Origin: Sphingomonas pituitosa NBRC 102491
Lineage (GTDB): Bacteria > Pseudomonadota > Alphaproteobacteria > Sphingomonadales > Sphingomonadaceae
NCBI RefSeq assembly: GCF_001598435.1
Contig: NZ_BCYY01000001.1
Span: 186,001 to 250,000, forward strand
DNA length: 64,000 nucleotides
Direction of reading: 5' to 3'
Position numbers and translations under genes: made by a program. The notes under the pieces were generated by a model. That model had not been told where the DNA came from. It was given only the letters and a program-made list of their open reading frames with translations, and searched no databases. Below are positions 54,829 to 63,167 of the stretch, one piece after another; position 1 is the stretch's first letter; the number at the start of each line of letters is the position of its first letter.

Positions 54829-55848
54829 TCAACCGATTGAAATCCTGCGGCCTTCCGCGGCACTCCGCCGCGCCAGCTCGATCAGCCTCAGCCCGGCCAG
54901 CGCATCCGCCGCGGCCACCGGCGCAGCCGCTCCCTCGCGGATCGCCGCCGCCACTCCCGCATAGAAACGCCGATAGTCGCCCCGTTCGGAGGGGATGCAG
55001 TCCTGCGTTCCGTCGGGCAGCGTCAGCACGCCGTGCTGGGCCGGATCCTCCAGCCCATGCGCGGGATCGCGTAGCGATCCGCCGGCACGCATCGCCGCCT
55101 CCTGCGGATCGAGCCCGTACTTCACGAAGCTGCCGCCGCGCCCGTGCAGGGCGAAGCGCGGCCGCGCCGCCGCGATCATCCGCGAGCTCGCCAGCACCAC
55201 CCGGCGTACGCCGTAGAACAGCGTGACGGCGAAGTAATCGTCGACCGGGCTGTTGCCCCGCTGGCCCACGACATCGCCCTGCACCGCGTCCGGCATGCCG
55301 AACAGCACCAGCGCCTGGTCGAGCATGTGCGGCCCCAGGTCGAGCAGCTGCCCCGCCCCGTCCGCTTCCTTCCAGGCCTGGGAAAGCTCGGGGCGGAACC
55401 GGTCCCAATGCGCCTCGAACAGCAGGATCTCGCCCAGCCTTCCGCTGTCCAGCAGCGCCTGCACCGCCAGGAAGTCGCTGTCCCAGCGGCGATTGTGAAA
55501 GGGCACGAGCAGCCGCCCTTGGCTCTCGGCAAGCGCGATCAGCGCCTCGGCTTCGGCGGCAGTGGGCGTCAGCGGCTTGTCGATCACGACATGCTTGCCC
55601 GCCCTCAGCGCCGCCTGCGCCAGGCTGAAATGGGTCGGGTTCGGCGTGGAAACCACCACCAGCTCGATCGTGGGATCGGCGACCAGGGCCTCGGCTGCTA
55701 CCGCCGGAACGCCCGGATAGGCCGTCGCCACCGCCTCCTGGCGCGAGGTGCCGACGGCTGCCAGTTCGAACCCGTCGACCGCCTCGATCAAGGGTGCGTG
55801 AAAGGCGGTGCCGCCTAGGCCGAAGCCGATAAGGCCGGTGCGGATCAT
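54829..55848 (-). CDS. Gfo/Idh/MocA family oxidoreductase
   Basis: A 339-aa NAD(P)-dependent oxidoreductase. N-terminal Rossmann fold with GLIGFGLGGTAFHAPLIEA, VVVSTPNPTHFSLAQAALRAGKHVVIDKPLT (the DKP catalytic motif), HNRRWDSDF; C-terminal substrate domain with DLGPHMLDQALVLFG. It resembles the YdgJ/YvaA-like branch (R-W-D-SDF). It probably acts on sugars or inositol-like compounds. The neighbouring GH3 glycosidase would fit sugar use, but they are convergent and not an operon. Confidence 0.9.
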   Translation of the reverse strand: MIRTGLIGFGLGGTAFHAPLIEAVDGFELAAVGTSRQEAVATAYPGVPAVAAEALVADPTIELVVVSTPNPTHFSLAQAALRAGKHVVIDKPLTPTAAEAEALIALAESQGRLLVPFHNRRWDSDFLAVQALLDSGRLGEILLFEAHWDRFRPELSQAWKEADGAGQLLDLGPHMLDQALVLFGMPDAVQGDVVGQRGNSPVDDYFAVTLFYGVRRVVLASSRMIAAARPRFALHGRGGSFVKYGLDPQEAAMRAGGSLRDPAHGLEDPAQHGVLTLPDGTQDCIPSERGDYRRFYAGVAAAIREGAAAPVAAADALAGLRLIELARRSAAEGRRISIG

Positions 55849-55941
55849 GCGGTTCTCCCGTTGCCGTGAGGCCGCGACCTACCGGCAACCCGCTGCCTTT
55901 CCAAGCAACGCCCGCTCGCCCGGTACGAAAATCCGTCGAGT

Positions 55942-56454
55942 TCAGTCGAAGTCCGGTCCGGCACCGATGCGATCGGCGACGGCGGTGGCGAGCCGGCGCA
56001 GCTCCGCCCGCTGCCGGAACGAGGCGGGCCCGTGCGGCCGCAGATCGACGCCGCAGAGCGCGCCGATCGGGAACGACCCGATCCGCACCGCCGCGCCGGT
56101 ATAATGGCGCGCGCGGGGTCCGCCGGTCACCAGCGGGTTGGCGCGGAAGCGCGGATCGGCGCGCAGGTCCGGCACGCTCAGAAATTCCTCCGATGCCGCG
56201 ATGGTGTGCGAGCAGAACGCAACCGAGCGGGGCAGCGACATCGGCTCGATCCCGATGGCATCGACGATGCGCTGGACGTCGCCATCGGTGAGGGTGATCA
56301 TCGCGATCGGGGTGCGCAGCACGTCGCAGGTCGCCGCCAGCAGCGCGCGCAGCACCGGATCGCCGGCCCGGATGGACGGGAGGCCATCGACCACGCGCTG
56401 GCGCCCCCCTTCGTCCTCGGGCCGGAAGGCGGCGGAGAAGAAATGCAGCGTCAT
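55942..56454 (-). CDS. GAF domain protein
   Basis: A 170-aa soluble protein made of one GAF domain: ATCDVLRTPIAMITLTDGD, SVAFCSHTIAASEEFLSVPDLRADPRFRANPLVTGG and YTGAAVRIGSFPIGALCGVDLRPHG. These are the patterns of ligand-binding GAF modules that normally sit in front of GGDEF or kinase domains. Here it is a separate protein, its ATG overlapping the stop of the GGDEF gene by 4 nt, so it may regulate the cyclase in trans. The ligand is unknown. Confidence 0.85.
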   Translation of the reverse strand: MTLHFFSAAFRPEDEGGRQRVVDGLPSIRAGDPVLRALLAATCDVLRTPIAMITLTDGDVQRIVDAIGIEPMSLPRSVAFCSHTIAASEEFLSVPDLRADPRFRANPLVTGGPRARHYTGAAVRIGSFPIGALCGVDLRPHGPASFRQRAELRRLATAVADRIGAGPDFD

Positions 56455-57374
56455 GCCGCCCGCCGCACCGCGTCCGGCGTATCGAAGGCGATCCGAATCG
56501 CGTTCTTGCCGTTGCGCTTCACTTCCAGCATCGCCTCGTCCGCCAGTCCGATCATGCGTTCGGTATCGTGCGCGGCCGCCGCATCGATCACCACCGCGCC
56601 CATGCTGCAGGTCACGGCATGGCCGGTCGAATGCAGCGCCTCGCTCAGCCGCGCATGCAGGCTCTCGGCCACCTGCTCCGGCGCGACGCCCCGTTCGATG
56701 GCGAGGAAAGCGCAGAATTCGTCGCCGCCCAGCCGGGCGAACAGATCATCGGGGCGCATCCGGGCGCGCGCCTCGTCGGCAAAGCGCCGCAGCACCGTGT
56801 CGCCCGCGGCATGGCCATGCCGATCATTGACCGCCTTGAAGCCGTCCAGATCCATGTACAGCAGCAAGAGGGTCGAATTTCGCCTGCGACCGACCTGCGC
56901 CATGCGATCGATCTGGCTGCGGAAGGCGCCGCCGTTCAGGGAACGGGTGAGATAGTCGGTGGAGGCGCGCCACAGCTCGCCATCGATGGTATGCCGCAGC
57001 GTCGCCACCATCAGCACGATCATGATGGCGCCCGCCGCGCGCGTCGTCGTGTTCCAGATCGCCACCGATGTCGAAAGGCCATTCTGCTCCACGGCCGGAA
57101 TCGTGCCGAACCCGTTCACGACCGACCCCAGCGCAATCGACGCCAGCACGATGCCGATGCCGGCACGCTCGCGCAGCGTCCACGCCGCCAGGACGTCGAC
57201 GAAGAGATAGCCGATGGTCATCGAGACCTTGGGGCCGCTGACCCAGTCGGCGAACACGGTGGTGAACATCGCGGCACACACCACAACAGCGGCCTGCGCG
57301 GTGGTCAGCCGCATCGTCCAGCGGAAACTTCGCATCATCGTCTTGATCAAAGCCGACTTCGGCGGCGGTGCCAT
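56451..57374 (-). CDS. Membrane diguanylate cyclase (GGDEF)
   Basis: A protein of about 307 aa. The N-terminal half has about four membrane helices (AAVVVCAAMFTTVFADW to AAGAIMIVLMVATLRH). The C-terminal GGDEF domain has YMDLDGFKAVNDRHGHAAGD, an allosteric RPDD (RxxD) site five residues before LGGDEF, and the closing ADEAMLEVKRNGKNAI. All catalytic residues appear intact, so it should make c-di-GMP with product inhibition. A GTG one codon upstream of the ATG is equally possible, being better spaced from GGAG. A PilZ protein lies 5 kb away as a possible effector. Confidence 0.88.
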   Translation of the reverse strand: MAPPPKSALIKTMMRSFRWTMRLTTAQAAVVVCAAMFTTVFADWVSGPKVSMTIGYLFVDVLAAWTLRERAGIGIVLASIALGSVVNGFGTIPAVEQNGLSTSVAIWNTTTRAAGAIMIVLMVATLRHTIDGELWRASTDYLTRSLNGGAFRSQIDRMAQVGRRRNSTLLLLYMDLDGFKAVNDRHGHAAGDTVLRRFADEARARMRPDDLFARLGGDEFCAFLAIERGVAPEQVAESLHARLSEALHSTGHAVTCSMGAVVIDAAAAHDTERMIGLADEAMLEVKRNGKNAIRIAFDTPDAVRRAA

Positions 57375-57519
57375 CACGCGATCCAACTCCCCCACTCCCT
57401 GGATACCCCCTAGCGCCCAATGGCTTAACACCCCCGAAACACAAGCTGTCGCAACTCGCCGCTCCGGAAAACTACGGGCAGGGCAACTATTCCACCGCGC
57501 GGGCCCTCTAGGAGCAGCT

Positions 57520-57537
57520 GGCATACGCGCGTATACC
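57520..57537. promoter_or_regulatory. Palindrome in front of uxaA
   Basis: GG-C-ATACGCGCGTAT-A-CC is a perfect 12-bp palindrome with matching GG/CC flanks, 7 bases before the uxaA ATG. The form suits a dimeric repressor of the GntR or LacI kind, commonly found on hexuronate genes. It takes the place of a ribosome site, so the transcript start or translation start is unclear. Confidence 0.45.
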
Positions 57538-57544
57538 GGCCGCG

Positions 57545-59005
57545 ATGACCGCAGCCTTGTTCCAGATCGATCCGCGCGACCCCGTGGCCACCGCGCTCCG
57601 TCCCCTGCCTGCCGGTGAGCATGCGCTCGGCGTCACCGTCGCGGCCGACATTCCCCAGGGCCACAAGGTCGCGCTGCGCCCGATCGCCGCGGGTGAGGCG
57701 GTCCACAAGTTCGGCTTCCCGATCGGCCGCGCGACCCGCGCGATCGCGCCAGGCGAGCATGTTCACACCCACAATGTCGCGACGGCGCTCGAGACGAGCG
57801 GCAGCTATGCGTATCGTCCGGCCGCCGAAGCGACCGAACCGGCGCGGCAGGCCACGTTCCTCGGCTATCGTCGCGCGGACGGCCGGGTCGGCACCCGCAA
57901 CGAAATATGGATTCTCCCGACCGTCGGCTGTGTCGGTCGAACCGCGCAGAAGATCGCGGAACGGGCTGCACAGCGCTTCGCCGGTCGCGTCGACGGCATC
58001 CATGCCTTCGCCCATCCGTTCGGCTGCTCGCAGCTCGGCGACGACCTGCAGGGCACGCGCGCGATCCTCAGCGCGCTGGCCAACCACCCCAATGCCGGCG
58101 GCGTCCTGCTGGTCGGCCTGGGCTGCGAATCCAATCAGATGCGCGACATGCTTGCCGGTATTTCGCAACCGAACCTGCGAACGATCGGCGCCCAATCCGC
58201 CAGCGACGAGATCGAAGAAGGAATCGCCCTGATAGAAGAGCTTGTCGCACATGCCGAACAGTCGGTGCGAACATGCGAGCCGATGTCCGAGCTCGTGCTG
58301 GGGGTCAAGTGCGGTGGTTCAGACGGATTCTCAGGATTGACCGCCAACCCCCTCGTAGGCCGCATGAGCGACGCGGTTACCGCATCGGGCGGCACCGCGA
58401 TCCTCACCGAAATCCCGGAGATCTTCGGCGCCGAACAACTGCTGATGGCGCGCGCCGAGAGCGAAGCCGTGTTCGAGCGCATCGTCGGCATGGTCAACGG
58501 CTTCAAGGCCTATTTCACCCGGCACGGCGAGCCGGTTTCGGAAAACCCCTCCCCCGGCAATCTCGCGGGCGGCATCACCACCCTGGAGGAAAAGTCGCTG
58601 GGAGCCGTCCAGAAGGCCGGCCACGCGACCGTGACCGACGTTCTCGACTATGGCGACCGCGTCCGGCACCGCGGCCTGGCCCTGCTCGAAGCACCGGGGA
58701 ACGATGCCGTCTCCAGCACGGCGCTCGCGGCGGCGGGGGCAACGGTGATCCTGTTCACCACCGGGCGCGGCACACCGCTCGGCTTTCCGGTACCCACCGT
58801 GAAGATCGCCTCCAACAGCGATCTCGCCGCGCGCAAGCCGGGCTGGATCGATTTCGATGCAGGCCAGGTATTGGCAGCGAGCATGGACGAGGCGCGCGAC
58901 GCGCTGCTCGATCGCATCCTCGTCATCGCCTCCGGCGCATCGACGGCTGCAGAGCGCAACGGCGAACGCGAGATCGCGATCTGGAAGCGCGGCGTCACGC
59001 TTTGA
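57545..59005 (+). CDS. uxaA: Altronate dehydratase family protein (UxaA-like)
   Basis: A 486-aa protein. N-terminal SAF domain (residues about 12-90: VAADIPQGHKVALRPIAAGE, HVHTHN), then the UxaA core: FLGYRRADGRVGTRNEIWILPTVGC, HPFGCSQLGDD, GLGCESNQM, VLGVKCGGSDGFSGLTANPLVG and PSPGNLAGGITTLEEKSLGAVQKAGH. The family dehydrates altronate or galactarate-type sugar acids with Fe2+. There are no other hexuronate genes in the window. The ATG has no Shine-Dalgarno site; a palindrome lies there. Galactarate dehydratase-like activity is also possible. Confidence 0.88.
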   Translation: MTAALFQIDPRDPVATALRPLPAGEHALGVTVAADIPQGHKVALRPIAAGEAVHKFGFPIGRATRAIAPGEHVHTHNVATALETSGSYAYRPAAEATEPARQATFLGYRRADGRVGTRNEIWILPTVGCVGRTAQKIAERAAQRFAGRVDGIHAFAHPFGCSQLGDDLQGTRAILSALANHPNAGGVLLVGLGCESNQMRDMLAGISQPNLRTIGAQSASDEIEEGIALIEELVAHAEQSVRTCEPMSELVLGVKCGGSDGFSGLTANPLVGRMSDAVTASGGTAILTEIPEIFGAEQLLMARAESEAVFERIVGMVNGFKAYFTRHGEPVSENPSPGNLAGGITTLEEKSLGAVQKAGHATVTDVLDYGDRVRHRGLALLEAPGNDAVSSTALAAAGATVILFTTGRGTPLGFPVPTVKIASNSDLAARKPGWIDFDAGQVLAASMDEARDALLDRILVIASGASTAAERNGEREIAIWKRGVTL

Positions 59006-59131
59006 GCCCGGCTTTGTTCCCCGCCGATGCGGCCAATGCATGCTGCATCGCGGCGATCCGCATTTCCCCTGGATTGATGCCCCAACCTGAACGGGTTAGG
59101 CCTTGAAGCGGGCAGAGATCGGGTGGATGCA

Positions 59132-59362
59132 ATGGCTGAATTCTTCGTGTTCCTGTATGCAATGGCTTCCGGCTTCGTGCTGCTGACGATGCAGCGCAAC
59201 CGTCGCGAACAGCGCGCCGATGCGCCGATCGTGACCATGGTCGGCTGGGGGCTGTTCTCGCTTTCGTCCACGCTGGCGCTGCTGCTGGGCGCCGTCGCGC
59301 TTGCGCTCGCGCTCGGCATGCAGATGCCGCTGCCCGCGGGCTTCGAGAGCTTCGCGCTCTAA
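59132..59362 (+). CDS. Small two-helix membrane protein, 76 aa
   Basis: A 76-aa protein with two hydrophobic helices (FFVFLYAMASGFVLLTM and TLALLLGAVALALALGM) joined by a basic loop (QRNRREQRAD). The ATG at MAEFFVF is preceded by GGTGGA; a GTG three codons earlier is possible. It ends 5 bases before the gamma-carbonic anhydrase gene, so the two may be co-transcribed. No family recognised. Confidence 0.65.
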   Translation: MAEFFVFLYAMASGFVLLTMQRNRREQRADAPIVTMVGWGLFSLSSTLALLLGAVALALALGMQMPLPAGFESFAL

Positions 59363-59367
59363 ACCGC

Positions 59368-59892
59368 ATGCCGCTTTATGCCTTTGGCGGGAAGGCCCCG
59401 CAGGTCGCCGCCGATGCATGGGTGGCGCCGAGCGCCGAACTGATCGCCGACGTTCAGCTGGCAGCCGGAGCGAGCATCTGGTTCGGCGCGGTAGTGCGCG
59501 CCGACAACACGCCGATCCGCATCGGCGCGCGCAGCAACGTTCAGGAAGGCGCCGTGCTCCATTCCGATCCCGGCGCACCGCTGACGATCGGCGAGGAGGT
59601 GACGGTGGGCCACCGCGCGGTCCTCCATGGCTGCACGATCGGTGACGGCACGCTGATCGGCATGGGCGCGATCATCCTCAATCGGGCGGTGATCGGGCCC
59701 GAGTGCCTGGTCGGCGCAGGCGCGCTTGTCACCGAAGGCAAGGAATTCCCGGCCGGCCACCTCATCGTCGGCAGCCCCGCCCGCGCCGTGCGCCCGCTGG
59801 ACGCGGCGCAGCGCGCGCTGCTCCGCGCGAGCGCCGCACTCTACGCCGCCAAGCAGCGCGACTATGCGACGGGGCTGGCGCGAATCGACTGA
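59368..59892 (+). CDS. Gamma-carbonic anhydrase family hexapeptide protein
   Basis: A 174-aa left-handed beta-helix protein. The three zinc histidines of gamma-class carbonic anhydrase are at His65 (VLHSDPG), His82 (VGHRAVLHG) and His87, in the usual spacing. Repeats such as TIGEEVTVG, TIGDGTLIGMGAIILN and VIGPECLVGAGALV follow. Members of this YrdA/CaiE-like group often have low or no CO2 hydration activity. A stop-overlapping dyad and a hairpin follow. It is the second carbonic-anhydrase-type gene in the window. Confidence 0.9.
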   Translation: MPLYAFGGKAPQVAADAWVAPSAELIADVQLAAGASIWFGAVVRADNTPIRIGARSNVQEGAVLHSDPGAPLTIGEEVTVGHRAVLHGCTIGDGTLIGMGAIILNRAVIGPECLVGAGALVTEGKEFPAGHLIVGSPARAVRPLDAAQRALLRASAALYAAKQRDYATGLARID

Positions 59893-59907
59893 TTCGCAGA
59901 TTTTCCG

Positions 59908-59926
59908 GGATCGAGTTGCTCGATCC
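59908..59926 (+). terminator. Hairpin after the gamma-carbonic anhydrase gene
   Basis: GGATCGAG-TTG-CTCGATCC is a perfect 8-bp stem 15 bases past the stop codon. Without a T-run; a small GAATC-GACT-GATTC dyad overlaps the stop codon itself. Confidence 0.4.
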
Positions 59927-60006
59927 GCCCTCCCCCGCTGGCCGATGCCGTAGCGTCGCCGACACCCGCCTAGACAGGCTTCGTAGCTGCGGTATCACTG
60001 GCAGCC

Positions 60007-60951
60007 ATGGCGCTACCGGCACTTTTCGATCGTCTGCGGCTTCCCGTCATCGGCTCGCCGCTGTTCATCATCTCCGGCCCCGAGCTGGTCATCGCCCAGT
60101 GCAAGGCGGGAATCGTCGGCTCGTTCCCGGCGCTCAATGCGCGGCCGCAGAGCCAGCTCGACGAGTGGCTGCACCAGATCACCGAGGAACTGGCAGCCTG
60201 GGACCGCGACCATCCGGACACCCCCGCCGCCCCCTACGCGGTCAACCAGATCGTCCACCGCTCCAATCCGCGGCTGGAGGAGGATGTCGCGAGCTGCGCC
60301 AAGTGGAAGGTGCCGATCGTCATCACCTCGCTCGGCGCCCGCCCGGAGCTGAACGATGCGGTGCATGGCTGGGGCGGGATTACCCTCCACGACGTCATCG
60401 ACGATCGCTTCGCGCACAAGGCCGTCGAAAAGGGCGCGGACGGGCTGATCCTGGTCGCGACCGGTGCCGGCGGCCATGCTGGGCGGCTGAGCCCGTTCGC
60501 GCTCGTCCAGGAGGTCCGTGAGTGGTTCGACGGGCCCGTCGCACTGTCGGGCTCGATCGCCACCGGCGGCGCCGTGCTGGCGGCCCAGGCCATGGGCGCG
60601 GACCTCGCTTATATCGGCTCCCCGTTCATCGCCACCGAGGAGGCGAATGCCGTCCAGGCCTATAAGCAGGCGATCGTCGACGGCCGGGCGGACGACATCG
60701 TCTACTCGAACCTCTTCACCGGCGTGCATGGCAATTATCTGCGCGCCTCGATCGTCAACGCGGGGCTCGATCCGGAGAACCTCCCCGAAAGCGATCCTAG
60801 CGCGATGAATTTCGGCGGCGCCAAGGCGTGGAAGGATATCTGGGGATGCGGCCAGGGTATCGGCGCCGTCCATGCGATCGAGCCGACGGCAGCCCGCATC
60901 GCGCGCCTGCAGGCGGAATATGCGGCGGCGCGGGCGCGCCTGGCGCTCTAG
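60007..60951 (+). CDS. Nitronate monooxygenase family FMN protein
   Basis: A 314-aa TIM-barrel flavoprotein. LPVIGSPLFIISGPELVIAQCKAGIVGSFPALNARP (N-terminal FMN block), DGLILVATGAGGHAGRLSPFALVQEVREW (catalytic His in GGHAG), and SGSIATGGAVLAAQAMGADLAYIGSPFIATEEA (phosphate loop) are typical. The family oxidises propionate-3-nitronate and other alkyl nitronates. GCAGCC precedes the ATG, a weak ribosome site. It converges with the RcdA-like gene, 4 bases apart. Confidence 0.9.
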   Translation: MALPALFDRLRLPVIGSPLFIISGPELVIAQCKAGIVGSFPALNARPQSQLDEWLHQITEELAAWDRDHPDTPAAPYAVNQIVHRSNPRLEEDVASCAKWKVPIVITSLGARPELNDAVHGWGGITLHDVIDDRFAHKAVEKGADGLILVATGAGGHAGRLSPFALVQEVREWFDGPVALSGSIATGGAVLAAQAMGADLAYIGSPFIATEEANAVQAYKQAIVDGRADDIVYSNLFTGVHGNYLRASIVNAGLDPENLPESDPSAMNFGGAKAWKDIWGCGQGIGAVHAIEPTAARIARLQAEYAAARARLAL

Positions 60952-60955
60952 CCGT

Positions 60956-61417
60956 TCAGAAGGCGCCGGCGAGCCGGTCCAGCATGCGGCGCGCCGGGCT
61001 CGGCACCGCCACGACCGGCACGTCGAACGCGGAGTCCAGTCGCGCGACGCGGCGGTACAGATCCATGCTCGCCCGCACGATCGCCACGGCCTGGAGCGGC
61101 ATGTCCTCCAGCAGCGCGGCATCGGTATCGGGCGCAGGACCGAGCCGCCGGCCCGGCGCCCGCGCATCGTCGAGGTGCAATTCGCCGGCGTCCACCGCGC
61201 GCTGGGTGAGCAGCCAGGCGATGACATGCATCAGCCGCGTCGTCACCTTCAGCGACTCGCACGAGAAGGCCACCCTGCTCAGCGCCGCCAGCGCATCGCG
61301 CTCGTCGCGGCCGAGCTGGTCGAAATAGCCGCGCGCCTCGTCCGCCAGCACCATCGCCTCGACATAGAGCGAGTCGACCAGGCGGCGGTGCAAGGTAATG
61401 GCGTCCTGACCCTTCAT
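60956..61417 (-). CDS. rcdA: DUF1465 / RcdA-like protein
   Basis: A 153-aa helical protein. The segment YFDQLGRDERDALAALSRVAFSCESLKVTTRLMHVIAWLLTQRAV aligns in character with DUF1465, of which Caulobacter RcdA is the studied member: a ClpXP adaptor that helps to degrade CtrA and so controls the cell cycle. The symbol is given by family, not proof. A variable acidic/Ala-rich tail follows. It is 73 bases downstream of a YdcH-like gene on the same strand, and the two may be co-transcribed. Confidence 0.75.
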   Translation of the reverse strand: MKGQDAITLHRRLVDSLYVEAMVLADEARGYFDQLGRDERDALAALSRVAFSCESLKVTTRLMHVIAWLLTQRAVDAGELHLDDARAPGRRLGPAPDTDAALLEDMPLQAVAIVRASMDLYRRVARLDSAFDVPVVAVPSPARRMLDRLAGAF

Positions 61418-61490
61418 GCCCCTCTAGCTGCCACAGGAGCCGGCTCGGCGAAAAGCCGGAAGTGCAGCGCAGTGCAACAAAACGGAACAA

Positions 61491-61688
61491 TCATGCAATG
61501 ATGTCCGGGATGAGCTGGTCCTCGAGCTGCGAAATCTCGTCCCGGAGCTTGAGCTTGCGCTTTTTCAGCCGGGCGATCTGCAGCTGGTCCCCCGGACCGG
61601 ATTCGATCAGGGCTGCGATGGCGGCATCCAGATCGCGATGCTCGGCGCGCAGTGGCTCCAGCCGCCGCCGGATCTCGCCTTCGTCCAT
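61491..61688 (-). CDS. YdcH/DUF465 family protein, 65 aa
   Basis: A 65-aa coiled-coil protein MDEGEIRRRLEPLRAEHRDL... with QLQIARLKKRKLKLRDEISQLE, the DUF465 pattern of an RLEPLRxEHxDLDxxI helix and a KKRKLxLRDEI helix. CAGGGA precedes the ATG; an ATG 18 codons upstream is less fitting. Function unknown. It is divergent from a second, shorter DUF465 gene by 161 bases and upstream of the RcdA-like gene. Confidence 0.87.
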   Translation of the reverse strand: MDEGEIRRRLEPLRAEHRDLDAAIAALIESGPGDQLQIARLKKRKLKLRDEISQLEDQLIPDIIA

Positions 61689-61849
61689 TCCCTGCCCCCA
61701 GTGCACCCGACTCGCCAGGCCTTTGCCCGGCACACGAACCATCGCGGCTTTTCCGCCATCTGTCGATCAGTGACGATTCTGCACGCGACACGGGGAGCAA
61801 AACATGATGTAGTTCGCTCCCCTCAGATTCATTGAAGGAGGACTGCTTC

Positions 61850-62002
61850 ATGCACACCGGGCATTTTTCGGCACTTAACGCCAAGCATTCACAGCTGGAC
61901 CAGCGAATCGCTTCCGAAACGCAACGCCCCCTCCCCGATCAGATGCTGATAGCGCAATTGAAGAAACAGAAACTGCGCGTCAAGGAAGAGATGCAGCGCT
62001 GA
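61850..62002 (+). CDS. YdcH/DUF465 family protein, 50 aa
   Basis: A 50-codon gene with a strong ribosome site (AAGGAGGA, 7 bases before the ATG). The product MHTGHFSALNAKHSQLDQRI ends QLKKQKLRVKEEMQR. The arrangement of helix HSQLDQRIASE, a short turn (RPLPDQM) and KKQKLRVKEEM matches DUF465, so it is likely a divergent paralogue of the neighbour on the opposite strand. The function is unknown. A strong hairpin follows. Confidence 0.8.
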   Translation: MHTGHFSALNAKHSQLDQRIASETQRPLPDQMLIAQLKKQKLRVKEEMQR

Positions 62003-62038
62003 CTGTTTCATCCACAGATTATTTACCCTGAACTTGGA

Positions 62039-62065
62039 CTCGCGCGACGCAACCTGTCGCGCGAG
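62039..62065 (+). terminator. Strong hairpin between convergent ydcH-like and PilZ genes
   Basis: CTCGCGCGAC pairs perfectly with GTCGCGCGAG (10 bp, 7-base loop), 36 bases after the 50-aa gene. No T-run on either strand. It probably acts as a terminator or a 3'-end stabiliser for both strands. Confidence 0.45.
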
Positions 62066-62149
62066 CCCGGGTCAGGTGCGACCGCCGGGAGCGCAATGCC
62101 AGCGGCGCGGGCGCTCCATGCGCGAGGATTCGGAGATTGGCGCCCCGGT

Positions 62150-62524
62150 TCAGCGGCGCGTGAAGATCGGCTTCACATAGACCGGCGTCTGGGTGCCGCC
62201 GCCGACCGGCTTGCGGGCCAGCTTGGGATCGATTTCGGTATCGAACGCGACGCCGACGCGACCCTCGGCCGCCCAGGCGATCTTGCCCTTGATCCAGCCT
62301 ACGCCACGGACCTCGATCTCGACCGCAGTGCGCAGGCCCACCGGCCCCGCATATTCCGCCATCAGCCCGCCCGCGGAAAGATTGCGCACTCGAACGGTGC
62401 CGACGTCCTCGCCTTCCACGCGGAACTGGGCCGTCAGCAACAGGCTGTCGCGGACACCACTGCGCTTCCCCGCAAAATCATCGGCGGAAAGCGTGCTGGC
62501 GGAAATGTAAGACTGCTGGTCCAT
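62150..62524 (-). CDS. PilZ domain protein
   Basis: A 124-aa protein with one PilZ domain: a RSGVRDSLLL segment (RxxxR-like c-di-GMP contact in a reduced form), VRVRNLSAGGLMAEY (the (D/N)xSxxG element with Asn-Leu-Ser-Ala-Gly-Gly) and GWIKGKIAWAAEGRVGVAF. It should bind or once bound c-di-GMP; one of the arginines is not obvious, so binding is uncertain. It starts 114 bases downstream of dksA. Confidence 0.82.
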   Translation of the reverse strand: MDQQSYISASTLSADDFAGKRSGVRDSLLLTAQFRVEGEDVGTVRVRNLSAGGLMAEYAGPVGLRTAVEIEVRGVGWIKGKIAWAAEGRVGVAFDTEIDPKLARKPVGGGTQTPVYVKPIFTRR

Positions 62525-62638
62525 TGTTGGCTCTCAAACGCGGATTCGCACCCGAAGGGAGTAGACCAACAACTCTTAACGAAAGGATTAACCGGAATCC
62601 GCCCCAGGGAAATGCCGGAGCGGATTCCAACGTAGATT

Positions 62639-63106
62639 TCACTCGTCCCGGCTGATCTTCTCGTTTCGTTCGTGCCGCTCCTGCGCCTCGACGGTCATCG
62701 TTGCGGTAGGACGGGCTTCAAGACGGCCCAGCGGGATCGGCTCGCCGGTCACTTCGCAATAGCCATATTCGCCTTCGTCGATGCGGCGGAGCGCGGCATC
62801 GATCTTGGCGATGAGCTTGCGTTGCCGGTCGCGGGTGCGCAGTTCGATCGACCAGTCGGTCTCGCTGGAGGCCCGGTCGGTAAGGTCCGCCTCGCGCAGC
62901 GGTTCGGATTGTAACTGGTTCAGCGTCCCCGCCGCCTCGCGATAGATCGCGTCTTTCCAGGCGTTCAGCTTGGCGCGGAAATACTCCTGCTGCCGCGGGT
63001 TCATGAAAGGTTCGTCGTCGCTCGGCCGGTACCCGTCGTCGCCGTCGTTCGCGGCCGGAGGAACGTCTTTATCGTGCTCGTCAAAACGGCCCAAAACAGT
63101 TGCCAT
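62639..63106 (-). CDS. dksA: RNA polymerase-binding transcription factor DksA
   Basis: A 155-aa DksA with coiled-coil and tip motif DLTDRA (Asp74, Asp77, Ala79). The C-terminal finger has only Cys117 (YGYCEVTGEPI); the second knuckle reads ARPTATMTVEAQERHERNEK with no cysteines. That single-Cys form is the usual alphaproteobacterial type. DksA works with ppGpp on rRNA and amino-acid promoters. GGAGA lies 6 bases before the chosen ATG; a start 30 codons upstream overlaps the promoter. A good promoter is seen upstream. Confidence 0.94.
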   Translation of the reverse strand: MATVLGRFDEHDKDVPPAANDGDDGYRPSDDEPFMNPRQQEYFRAKLNAWKDAIYREAAGTLNQLQSEPLREADLTDRASSETDWSIELRTRDRQRKLIAKIDAALRRIDEGEYGYCEVTGEPIPLGRLEARPTATMTVEAQERHERNEKISRDE

Positions 63107-63167
63107 TCCCACTCTCCACACCAGTCCCCCGGTGGCGTGCCGCCAGGAGACCGCATTGCCCGCAGGC

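Noticed and set aside
62639..63106. Loss of function of DksA through missing zinc cysteines
   Set aside because: The single-cysteine finger is the normal form in alphaproteobacteria, and the coiled-coil tip DLTDRA is intact.
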